From positions 1-5,901 of the forward strand of contig CAYUOS010000169.1 in assembly GCA_964446435.1 (NCBI GenBank): DNA of 5,901 nucleotides, given 5' to 3'. The notes beneath the pieces were generated by a model. That model was given only the letters and a program-made list of their open reading frames with translations. It had not been told where the DNA came from and did not search any database. Made by a program: the position numbers and the translations under genes. Shown piece by piece: positions 1 to 5,810 of the stretch (position 1 is its first letter; each line of letters starts with the position of its first letter). Source of the DNA: SLNP01 sp964446435 (GTDB lineage Bacteria > Bacteroidota > Bacteroidia > Bacteroidales > VadinHA17).

Positions 1-1094
1 CTAACGCCAGGGGATTAACGATTGCCGAATTTGCCGCATCAGCCGGAGTGGAGATGCAGATACTCGGACTGGTACGCGACAATATAAGGATACATGCACC
101 CGAAACCGATGAAAAACTTAAGGTAAAGGATATAATCATAATCGAAACTGACGCTGATGAACTCAATGCTATTGTCAAAGAGACGGGCGTTAAGCTTGTT
201 GGTGGCAGAAAGTTCAGGAAAGATGCCGAGGGTTCACAGAATATTGCCATTACCGAAGCAGTAGTTATGGCCGATTCCTCGCTGATAGGAAGATCAGTGT
301 CAGAGATAATGCTCAGAAGAAGGTACGGTATAAACCTTCTTGCCGTTGCCAGAAAGGAGGAGAGAATACATCGCAGGCTCCCGAAGATCATTTTCCGTAA
401 CGGAGACGTTCTGTTGCTCCAGGGCCGCGAACACATGCTTGATGAAACCATTGTGTCTCTCGGATGTCTTCCTCTTGCTCCCAGAGGGCTGAGAATTGAT
501 TACAAAACAAAGATCCCTCTTGCGCTTTCAATCTTCATAGCTTCAATCATCGCCGTGGTAACAGGTCTTCTGCCGGTGCAGGTGGCATTCACAATAGCAG
601 CTGTGACCATGGTACTGGCAGGGGTTTTACCAATCAAGCAGGTCTATACCAGCATTGACTGGCCGGTGATAATTCTTCTGGGGGCTATGATACCGGTGGG
701 GATTGCACTCGAAACATCCGGCGGTGCCGAAATAATTGCATCACTTGCACTTAACCTGGGAGACTCGGTTCCAGGCTGGGCAATCATTGCCATTGTGATG
801 ATAGTCACAATGTTTCTTTCTGACATTATCAATAACGCAGCGACTGTGGTAATAATGGCACCTGTGGCAATCGGCGTGGCAAAAGGACTCGGCTTTTCTG
901 TTGACCCTTTCCTGATGGCTGTGGCTATAGGTGGTTCAAGCGCATTCCTTACCCCGATAGGACACCAGTCAAATACTCTTGTTATGGGACCCGGGGGCTA
1001 CAAGTTTACTGACTACTGGCGAATGGGTCTCCCCCTCGAGCTGATCCTCATCGCTGTCTCCGTACCCCTCCTGCTTTTGGTCTTTCCTCTCTAA
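1..1094 (+). CDS. SLC13/DASS-type permease with two TrkA-C domains, 3' part only
   Basis: This is a predicted inner-membrane carrier of the divalent anion:Na+ symporter / citrate transporter superfamily. The frame is open from position 3 at the window edge, so the GTG at 48 is internal. About 363 codons are visible, whereas I recall family members of this architecture being near 600 residues. First come two soluble RCK-C (TrkA-C) modules, roughly nt 12-205 and 235-480, each ending in a beta-rich segment (KDIIIIET; GDVLLLQG). From about nt 505 there are hydrophobic segments forming the second half of the transporter. Family signatures are DWPVIILLGAMIPVGIALE, an INN motif at nt 828-836, and the TPIGHQSNT motif (SNT at nt 969-977), which in this superfamily contributes to Na+ and substrate binding. 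The protein ends in LLLLVFPL. The substrate cannot be read from the sequence; dicarboxylate, sulfate or other anions are possible. The RCK-C pair suggests control by a small ligand. The next gene is convergent. Confidence 0.9.
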   Translation, partial: NARGLTIAEFAASAGVEMQILGLVRDNIRIHAPETDEKLKVKDIIIIETDADELNAIVKETGVKLVGGRKFRKDAEGSQNIAITEAVVMADSSLIGRSVSEIMLRRRYGINLLAVARKEERIHRRLPKIIFRNGDVLLLQGREHMLDETIVSLGCLPLAPRGLRIDYKTKIPLALSIFIASIIAVVTGLLPVQVAFTIAAVTMVLAGVLPIKQVYTSIDWPVIILLGAMIPVGIALETSGGAEIIASLALNLGDSVPGWAIIAIVMIVTMFLSDIINNAATVVIMAPVAIGVAKGLGFSVDPFLMAVAIGGSSAFLTPIGHQSNTLVMGPGGYKFTDYWRMGLPLELILIAVSVPLLLLVFPL

Positions 1095-1153
1095 CCCTAT
1101 AGTTCGCTTTTGTCAGTGAAGGCAATCCTGACTCTATGACTTTATGAACTCAA
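1095..1153. other. convergent intergenic gap, no clear terminator
   Basis: This 59-bp gap separates the stop codons of the plus-strand permease and the minus-strand OsmC gene. The only dyad I see is GTCAG (1112-1116) with CTGAC (1128-1132) around an 11-nt loop. Neither strand has a T tract after it, so an intrinsic terminator is not supported. Confidence 0.5.
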
Positions 1154-1543
1154 TTAAACCACACTCGCGCCTATCTCAAAATGAGGCGCATTGTTGATGG
1201 TCTTCTTCACCGCACAGAGGCTGGCAACATTTATCATGGCATCCTTGTACTTCTCGGGAAAGTCAGCGGGCACCTTTATGTCAAGCCTGATAACGGCCGG
1301 AAGCCTTCGCTCTGGATCAATCTCCATCGACTGAACTATTTTCATGCCTTCTGTTGAAATGCCCCTCTGGTCACAAAACGACTTGACATAAATGCCGGCA
1401 CATGTGCCTATGGAAGCAAGAAACAGATCGTAGGGCGCTGGAGCGGTATTTGTTCCTCCACTCTGTATGGGCTGATCTGTCCTGATTGTGTGTCCGTTCA
1501 AATGCGCAGTGATTACCTTCCCGCCATCAAATGTGATTTCCAT
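1154..1543 (-). CDS. OsmC/Ohr-family protein
   Basis: This is a small cytoplasmic protein of 129 residues, within the normal range for the OsmC superfamily. Many members use a pair of cysteines to reduce organic hydroperoxides. The hallmark segment is PYDLFLASIGTCAGIYV, with the first conserved cysteine at Cys48 at the start of the central helix. The second is Cys110 in ASLCAVKKTI, where many relatives have a CPV-type motif. A third cysteine, Cys57, is also present. The N-terminus (MEITFDGGKVITAHLNGH) fits the opening beta hairpin of the fold. It looks like a general OsmC-type protein rather than classical Ohr, but I cannot assign the subfamily or the physiological substrate. The ATG at 1541-1543 is preceded by an AT-rich stretch without a Shine-Dalgarno sequence. 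The gene lies 178 bp downstream of the acyltransferase on the same strand and probably has its own promoter. Confidence 0.9.
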   Translation of the reverse strand: MEITFDGGKVITAHLNGHTIRTDQPIQSGGTNTAPAPYDLFLASIGTCAGIYVKSFCDQRGISTEGMKIVQSMEIDPERRLPAVIRLDIKVPADFPEKYKDAMINVASLCAVKKTINNAPHFEIGASVV

Positions 1544-1721
1544 GATTGTTGAATTTTATAGATATATTTATATATGTTTATAATTTTCGATATTACTATA
1601 ACAACCCAACCCCAAAGAAGTTTAACCGCAACCAACCTGTCCCTCTACTTCACTCTTAATCAGCCTTTGTGCCAATCAACGCATTATCAAAACCCTCGAA
1701 TTACAACTTTTTCCTATTGCC
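1544..1721. other. intergenic spacer upstream of the OsmC gene
   Basis: This 178-bp spacer lies between the acyltransferase stop and the OsmC start, both on the minus strand. The part next to the OsmC gene (about 1550-1590) is very AT-rich with TATA-like runs, as expected for a promoter or leader. I could not find a good match to the Bacteroidota TTTG / TAnnTTTG pattern, nor a hairpin with a T tract. A plus-strand open frame across it (1574-1891) runs antisense into the acyltransferase and is not credible as a gene. Confidence 0.4.
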
Positions 1722-2510
1722 CTATACCTCAATACCCATCACCTCATTACCCCCCTGAACTACCTCCCTTAGCCTCTGTTCAGCCTCAGCCAGTATCTCA
1801 TCAGCGTCTCTGCCGGCTGGCTCAATGGGAGGCAGTGCAGTATACTCAAGCGAGACAAATGCTGCCGGAAGTTTGGTTTTATCAGGAGTAATAGTGTGGT
1901 TACCCTTTATCGCAAATGGTACGATAACAGCTTCAGGGACAGCCTTCAGCAGTGAGGCAAAGCCGGCAGCCCTGAACCTGCGCACCACACCGTCCCTGCT
2001 TCTTGTACCTTCAGGGAAGATGCATGCTGAATAGTTATTGGCGCTGATGAATTCTCCCAGCCTGATAATCTCCTTCACCGATTGCAGCCTGTTCGAGCGA
2101 TCGATGAGCACCGACCCCCCGTGCCTCAGATTGTATGATATGCTGGGGATAAACCTCCCAAGCGACTTCTTCGAAATGAACTTAGGATGGTGCTTCCTGA
2201 ATCCCCACACAACAGGAGGTATGTCAAAGGCACTCTGATGGTTTGAGACGATGATAACGGGTCTTCCTGAAGGTACGGTGTCAAAACCTCTGAACACGAT
2301 TCCGGCTCCCAGCAGATGGAGGCTCCTCATTAACAGCAGGTTCAGTATATCGACAGACTTCTTGTGGGCCTCATACCCTCCGAGCCGTCGGCTGATAACC
2401 TGAACGGGATGAAAGACCCCGAGCAGCAATCCGAAAGTGAAATAGAACGGAATCGCCAGAATGGCCCCTGCAATGCGTGACAATATGTACCTGAATCTCA
2501 TCTTAGCCAT
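1722..2510 (-). CDS. plsC: PlsC-family 1-acyl-sn-glycerol-3-phosphate acyltransferase
   Basis: This is a membrane-associated acyltransferase predicted to acylate lysophosphatidic acid (or a related lysolipid) to phosphatidic acid in phospholipid synthesis. All four family blocks are visible, numbered from the ATG at 2508-2510. Block I is NHQSAFD with catalytic His91 and Asp96. Block II is around residues 114-140, ending GGSVLIDRSN. Block III is FPEGTR at 165-170, which binds the glycerol phosphate. Block IV is VPFAIKGN at 197-204. One hydrophobic anchor spans residues 9-32. The length of 262 residues is normal. An ATG at 2558 in the same frame would add 16 residues and overlap the upstream gene by 44 bp. 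I prefer 2510 because it sits 4 bp after that gene's stop and puts the anchor at the N-terminus. There is no Shine-Dalgarno sequence. It is probably cotranscribed with, and translated after, the phosphodiesterase gene. The exact lysolipid substrate is inferred from the family. Confidence 0.92.
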   Translation of the reverse strand: MAKMRFRYILSRIAGAILAIPFYFTFGLLLGVFHPVQVISRRLGGYEAHKKSVDILNLLLMRSLHLLGAGIVFRGFDTVPSGRPVIIVSNHQSAFDIPPVVWGFRKHHPKFISKKSLGRFIPSISYNLRHGGSVLIDRSNRLQSVKEIIRLGEFISANNYSACIFPEGTRSRDGVVRRFRAAGFASLLKAVPEAVIVPFAIKGNHTITPDKTKLPAAFVSLEYTALPPIEPAGRDADEILAEAEQRLREVVQGGNEVMGIEV

Positions 2511-2514
2511 TAAT

Positions 2515-3780
2515 CTATTTCGCAGAAACGGATGATGCACCAAGACGTTTCTGCACACTTGCCTTCCTGAAAATTCCCTGCGCCCTCAGCGGGTCTCCGT
2601 CGTTGGGCTCCGGCCTGATATCAAGTATGGCAGCCACAATATTATATATGTCAACATTATGCAACTCATCATGCACATGGCGCTTTCGGAAAGAAGGCCC
2701 CGTAGCGTAGAAGATTGCATGCATGTCGCTGTTGCGTGGATCATAACCATGCGTGCCGCCGGTATAGGAAGAACTACTGGCTCTCATCCCGATGCTCCAG
2801 CCGCTGTCGGCCACGACAACAATGTCGGGTATCCTGATATGATTGCGGTAATGCAGATGTTCAGGTACACTGTCGCGATGCCATGCCCTTACCCCTTCAA
2901 CTGCGTTAAGGTCTGCAAGTGCTGTCTCAATGTAGTCATCAACCAGGTCCATGTTATAAGTCGGATTGCCCCCCAGCGAAATTATGATCTTATCCTGGGG
3001 TATAATGGCAGCCAGGTTAACGTACATCTCCGGCGACAACTGGCCCATGCCATGGTCTGAGAGTACAATAAGGTTGATTTTTCGTGCTATTGGCAGCAAC
3101 TCAAGCTTTTTTACCAGCACGCCCAGCAGGCTGTCGACATGCTCAACCATCATGCCTGTTCTCTCCGAAACCGGACCAGCACTGTGAGCCACGCCGTCGG
3201 GTTCCTCGTAATAGAGTGTTACAAACCTCGGCCTGCGTTCCTTTTCGTAGCCCAGCCATTTCACAACACTGTCTATCCTTGCAGCAAAGGGCACCGAATC
3301 GTCGAACCGTTTCCAGTATGTGGGCTGTATTCCCTTAATCGGAGCCTCCGACCCTACCCAGTAGAATGAACCGGTTATCAGTCCCTGCTTCGAAGCCGTC
3401 ACCCAAATCGGTTCCCCCCCGTAAAAAGCACCATCCTCAACCGCGGTACGGTCGCCCATGCGGTATATGCGGTCAAGGTCGGGAGCATAAAAGGTGTTGT
3501 TTACCAATCCGTGGTTACCCGGATGCAATCCTGTCGCCAGTGTGTAGTGATTCGGGAAGGTCTTTGTGGGAAAAGAAGGCACCAGCCTTTCAGCCCTCAC
3601 ACCCTTTTTTGCCAGTCTGTCGAAATTGGGCGTTTCGTAGAGTTCGGGATAATCCCACCTGAAACCATCGAATGACACCAGCACGACATAACTCTCATCA
3701 TCGCTGCCTGTGAAACATGAGCACCCGGCAACCAGCAATGCCAGGAAAGGTATAAGTAAAATTCTGCTAATCTGTTTCAT
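2515..3780 (-). CDS. nucleotide pyrophosphatase/phosphodiesterase (NPP) family lipoprotein
   Basis: This is a predicted lipid-anchored extracytoplasmic enzyme of the type I phosphodiesterase/nucleotide pyrophosphatase family (alkaline phosphatase superfamily), which cleaves phosphodiester or pyrophosphate bonds with two zinc ions. The signal peptide MKQISRILLIPFLALLVAGC ends in a lipobox with Cys20. The catalytic set is complete: Asp38 (SFDGFRWDY), nucleophile Thr74 (PTKTFPNHY), Asn95 (LVNNTFY), Asp195 and His199 (EEPDGVAHSAGP), Asp242-His243 (LSDHGM) and His344 (GGTHGYDP). These spacings match those I recall for the Xanthomonas NPP (D54, T90, D210, H214, D257, H258, H363). The length of 421 residues is typical for a single catalytic domain. 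The substrate may be a nucleotide, a nucleotide sugar or a phosphodiester lipid head group; relatives include lysophospholipase D (autotaxin). The ATG at 3778-3780 is the only start giving a proper signal peptide. The gene is first in a pair with the acyltransferase, and a minus-strand terminator sits in its leader. Confidence 0.93.
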   Translation of the reverse strand: MKQISRILLIPFLALLVAGCSCFTGSDDESYVVLVSFDGFRWDYPELYETPNFDRLAKKGVRAERLVPSFPTKTFPNHYTLATGLHPGNHGLVNNTFYAPDLDRIYRMGDRTAVEDGAFYGGEPIWVTASKQGLITGSFYWVGSEAPIKGIQPTYWKRFDDSVPFAARIDSVVKWLGYEKERRPRFVTLYYEEPDGVAHSAGPVSERTGMMVEHVDSLLGVLVKKLELLPIARKINLIVLSDHGMGQLSPEMYVNLAAIIPQDKIIISLGGNPTYNMDLVDDYIETALADLNAVEGVRAWHRDSVPEHLHYRNHIRIPDIVVVADSGWSIGMRASSSSYTGGTHGYDPRNSDMHAIFYATGPSFRKRHVHDELHNVDIYNIVAAILDIRPEPNDGDPLRAQGIFRKASVQKRLGASSVSAK

Positions 3781-3790
3781 AAATGCCTGT

Positions 3791-3827
3791 AAAAAAACTT
3801 CCGGCTAAATTACAGCTTAGCCGGAAG
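3791..3827 (-). terminator. intrinsic terminator or attenuator in the phosphodiesterase leader
   Basis: Read on the minus strand, CTTCCGGCTAA (3817-3827) pairs perfectly with TTAGCCGGAAG (3798-3808) across an 8-nt loop, giving an 11-bp stem with six G-C pairs. Seven T residues (3791-3797) follow at once. This is the textbook shape of a Rho-independent terminator. It works only on the minus strand, since the plus-strand side has AATAACAAAA after the stem. It ends 10 nt before the phosphodiesterase ATG, with no gene on the minus strand between it and the divergent plus-strand gene. It may act as an attenuator, end a short RNA, or be a relic of a lost upstream gene. Confidence 0.75.
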
Positions 3828-3912
3828 AATAACAAAATGTCTGAAGTTTTCCGTGCTTTCTCAGCAAGCCGCCTGCACCAAACCCATGCCTTTGACCAGT
3901 TAAAAAGTTTTT

Positions 3913-3944
3913 TTTGCTTTATTCGTTTCATTGTAATATTTTTA
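3913..3944 (+). promoter_or_regulatory. candidate Bacteroidota-type promoter for the 3984 gene
   Basis: TTTG at 3913-3916 and TATTTTTA at 3937-3944 are 20 bp apart. The Bacteroidota housekeeping pattern is a TTTG element near -33 and TAnnTTTG near -7, with about 19-21 bp between them. The -7 box here differs only in its last base. Transcription would start around 3950, leaving a leader of about 30 nt before the ATG at 3984. The match is by eye in AT-rich DNA, where chance matches occur. Confidence 0.45.
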
Positions 3945-3948
3945 CAAT
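3930..3948. promoter_or_regulatory. operator-like dyad ATTGTAA-N5-TTACAAT
   Basis: This is a perfect 7-bp inverted repeat, ATTGTAA (3930-3936) and TTACAAT (3942-3948), around TATTT. A further TGTAATAT follows at 3951-3958, a direct repeat of 3932-3939 offset by 19 bp, about two helical turns. The dyad covers the candidate -7 box, where a bound regulator would be expected to repress. The regulator is unknown, and AT-rich sequence raises the chance of a coincidence. Confidence 0.4.
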
Positions 3949-3975
3949 TGTGTAATATGTTAATCGCTAAAAGCT

Positions 3976-3982
3976 AAAGGAG
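3976..3982 (+). promoter_or_regulatory. Shine-Dalgarno-like AAAGGAG unusually close to the start codon
   Basis: AAAGGAG ends one base before the ATG at 3984, much closer than the usual 5-9 nt. It is the clearest purine-rich motif before any start in this window. The next in-frame ATG (4008) is 25 nt away and would remove the positively charged MKRSK of the signal peptide, so it does not fit better. The motif may be incidental, since Bacteroidota often start translation without one. Confidence 0.35.
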
Positions 3983-3983
3983 T

Positions 3984-4424
3984 ATGAAAAGATCTAAAGT
4001 AACAATTGCTATGCTTCTTGCACTGCTGTTGCTAACACCGACACCATTCGCAGGAACGCTTAAAAGTCAACCTTCAGGAGATATTCCTGATATCTTTGAT
4101 ATGCCGGAAATCCCAGACTTTGACTGGTCGCTGTTTTTTCCTGAAGGTTATGACGGAGACTGGGATGACGATGATGATATCATTGATGGAGGCCACCTTG
4201 GAGAGGCAACAATTACATGTTCTTCGAAGGGATATGGTAGGTGTTATAAGTGGAAAACGAATATCCATATGGAGCATATAATGGAGACTCCCGTGGTCTA
4301 TGAATCACATGGTTTTTTTTCCGGGTGTTACGTTACTGGTAGTATGGAGGATAGATGTCGGCTGATATGGCATTTATTGTACAGTACTATTATGTCAACG
4401 GCTTATGGTCAAACTGCCGATTAA
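3984..4424 (+). CDS. small secreted acidic protein with four cysteines, NVEALA-like (tentative)
   Basis: I do not recognise this 146-residue protein with certainty. It starts with a signal peptide (MKRSK, then a hydrophobic core at 7-19), with cleavage likely near Ala23. A Pro/Asp-rich acidic stretch follows at residues 33-65, with IPD units (DIPDIFDMPEIPDFDW) and then a DDDDD run at 61-65. A cysteine-bearing region comes next: Cys79 and Cys87 in TITCSSKGYGRCYKW, and Cys115 and Cys125 in GCYVTGSMEDRC, which could make two disulfides outside the cytoplasm. The last 20 residues have no recognisable motif. This C...GRCY...C..TG...D.C layout recalls the short secreted NVEALA-type proteins of Bacteroidota that precede six-bladed propellers, as this gene does (84 bp upstream). 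However, no NVEALA motif is present and the protein is longer than those usually are. A run of eight T (4313-4320) inside the gene is a possible slippage site. Confidence 0.7.
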   Translation: MKRSKVTIAMLLALLLLTPTPFAGTLKSQPSGDIPDIFDMPEIPDFDWSLFFPEGYDGDWDDDDDIIDGGHLGEATITCSSKGYGRCYKWKTNIHMEHIMETPVVYESHGFFSGCYVTGSMEDRCRLIWHLLYSTIMSTAYGQTAD

Positions 4425-4440
4425 TTGGAGACGTTTACAT

Positions 4441-4512
4441 ATGAATGTTCCTGCTTACTGTCAGGCAATTCGGTTTTATAAGTCGCAGGTTAATTTACAC
4501 ATCTCTCTATGA
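4441..4512 (+). CDS. possible 23-codon leader ORF overlapping the propeller start (ATGA)
   Basis: ATG at 4441 opens a 23-residue frame (MNVPAYCQAIRFYKSQVNLH, then ISL). Its TGA (4510-4512) overlaps the propeller ATG (4509-4511) as ATGA, an arrangement that allows translational coupling. It lies in the 84-bp gap after the small secreted protein. It has no Shine-Dalgarno sequence and no recognisable family, and frames this short arise easily by chance. It is recorded because of the exact overlap only. Confidence 0.15.
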   Translation: MNVPAYCQAIRFYKSQVNLHISL

Positions 4513-5702
4513 ATAGTATAAACTATCTGTCCACTGAATTGACAGGCAAGAATTATTTGAAGTATTTGTTGATCATCCCACTAGTTTTGGGAAGCTGCAG
4601 GCATGCTGAGGTGGTTATACCCTATACAGAAGGGATAACTATTGCGGTAAGCACTGATACCAGTGATATTTCGTTTTTCAAGTATTTTGAAAGTTTCGAG
4701 GTTATTCCTCTGGAGACAACCAGAGAGTCGGTTCTCGGCAGACGTATTACAAAGGTGGTCTGTCTGAAGGATCGGTTCTATATTCTGGACGAGGAACAGG
4801 ATGCGCTAATGATATTTGGCAGCGACGGAAGGTTTATAGACAAGATAGCCCGCAAAGGCCGTGGTCCGGGAGAGTATCAACACCTGTACGATTTCCAGAT
4901 AAATGAGTTTACAGGGAATCTTGAATTACTGGATGGCTGGGGCCGGTTACTTATCTTCTCTCATGACAAGCTTGATTTTCTGTATGATATACCTCTTGAC
5001 CTAAGGGCAGCACACAGATTCCTTAATATAAATGCTGATACCATTGTCTTTTATACCTTCTCAGAACCTAAAAAGCTGGCATTTTATTCAAGAAGTCAAG
5101 AGCGTATATTCCACAAGGATTTTGAATTCAATGATATTGATGCAATTAATCTCTTTCCGCAATATGGAAAAACCTCCCCGCTTAGGAAGATATGTGACAG
5201 GTCTATTTTTCAAGCTCATTATGATCTCTATAGAGTTTATGATATTTCAAACAGCAGATTAGAGCTTTACAGACAGTTTGATTTCGGCAAACACAACCTT
5301 GATATTTCAAAAATTGATCAGGGAAGAGATGAACTTTACTATATGCGTTATTGGCAGACTCTAAGAGGCGAGGTAACTTCTCTCTCGAACTATCATGAGA
5401 CTGAGAGCGGATTGATAATCGCTTGTTTCGAATTCAACCGAAGTGCATTCGGGGTATTTCATGACCTGCGTACAGAAACTACTGAGACAGTGCGTTTTTA
5501 CAATGAAAAACTAATTGGTTTTATGAATTTTTGCTATTTGGATGATGAATACGGGTACCACTTGATAGGACTTAGTAATAGAAACGCTGCTGATAAGATG
5601 CTTAGCTTTATGACGGAAGAGCAGTTGAATGTTTTACGATCTGTGGAGCCTGGCTCAAATCCGGTAATGACCAGATATAAAATCAGGTCATCACCAAAAT
5701 AA
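4509..5702 (+). CDS. six-bladed beta-propeller lipoprotein
   Basis: This is a predicted outer-membrane or periplasm-facing lipoprotein with a six-bladed beta-propeller of the NHL-like type that Bacteroidota encode in many copies (PF17170-like). The strongest signature is RKGRGPGEY at residues 115-123, preceded by the blade strand FYILDEEQDALMIFGSDGRF (90-109) and followed by DFQINEFTGNLELLD. Later blades are less conserved but keep strand patterns such as DLYRVYDISNSRLELYRQFDF. The length of 397 residues is typical. The signal segment KYLLIIPLVLGSC gives a lipobox with Cys30. The n-region from the ATG is unusually long (about 17 residues). A TTG at 4557 would give a compact signal peptide (MKYLLIIPLVLGSC), so the start is uncertain. 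It is probably in one operon with the small secreted protein, and a membrane or secreted protein gene follows 108 bp later. The function is unknown; propellers usually bind proteins or ligands. GC falls toward the 3' half. Confidence 0.85.
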   Translation: MNSINYLSTELTGKNYLKYLLIIPLVLGSCRHAEVVIPYTEGITIAVSTDTSDISFFKYFESFEVIPLETTRESVLGRRITKVVCLKDRFYILDEEQDALMIFGSDGRFIDKIARKGRGPGEYQHLYDFQINEFTGNLELLDGWGRLLIFSHDKLDFLYDIPLDLRAAHRFLNINADTIVFYTFSEPKKLAFYSRSQERIFHKDFEFNDIDAINLFPQYGKTSPLRKICDRSIFQAHYDLYRVYDISNSRLELYRQFDFGKHNLDISKIDQGRDELYYMRYWQTLRGEVTSLSNYHETESGLIIACFEFNRSAFGVFHDLRTETTETVRFYNEKLIGFMNFCYLDDEYGYHLIGLSNRNAADKMLSFMTEEQLNVLRSVEPGSNPVMTRYKIRSSPK

Positions 5703-5760
5703 CAGCAAGAGCCCTTCTGGTATATTGCGCTGTATATTAGTGTATTATGTGAGAATGGCA

Positions 5761-5777
5761 TCATTACAGAGTAATGA
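5761..5777. other. short hairpin in the 5703-5810 gap
   Basis: TCATTAC (5761-5767) and GTAATGA (5771-5777) form a perfect 7-bp stem with a 3-nt loop between the propeller gene and the next start. No T tract follows on either strand, so it is not a standard terminator. Its position could suit mRNA processing or local control, but at this length chance is quite possible. The rest of the 108-bp gap shows nothing clear. Confidence 0.25.
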
Positions 5778-5810
5778 CAGGCAGACAGTATATAAGAGCG
5801 TTATGATAAT

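Noticed and set aside
48..1094. Complete permease gene starting at GTG 48
   Set aside because: The frame is open to the window edge and the sequence before 48 (LTIAEFAAS) continues the TrkA-C domain, so 48 is an internal Val and the gene is truncated by the window.
1112..1132. Hairpin between the convergent permease and OsmC genes as a bidirectional terminator
   Set aside because: The stem is only 5 bp with an 11-nt loop and has no T tract on either strand.
1574..1891. 105-codon plus-strand frame over the OsmC/acyltransferase spacer
   Set aside because: It is rich in Pro, Gln and Tyr without domain features and runs antisense into the acyltransferase; a shadow frame.
2511..2558. Upstream ATG at 2558 for the acyltransferase
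   Set aside because: It would overlap the phosphodiesterase gene by 44 bp and add a 16-residue tail before the usual start of the family; the ATG at 2510 fits better.
2659..3662. Several plus-strand frames of 73-133 codons
   Set aside because: All lie antisense within the phosphodiesterase gene, whose motifs and catalytic residues are complete on the minus strand.
3841..3890. GCTGAGA on the minus strand near GGTGC, reminiscent of a TPP riboswitch
   Set aside because: The following ACCC and GAACCTGATC-type elements of the TPP riboswitch are missing, and only 4-bp stems can be drawn. It is not supported as a known riboswitch.
3783..3977. 64-codon plus-strand frame in the divergent spacer
   Set aside because: It contains the minus-strand terminator stem and the promoter/dyad region, lacks a ribosome binding site and resembles no family I know; probably chance.
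5534..5764. 76-codon minus-strand frame
   Set aside because: It is antisense to the end of the propeller gene and has no recognisable features.
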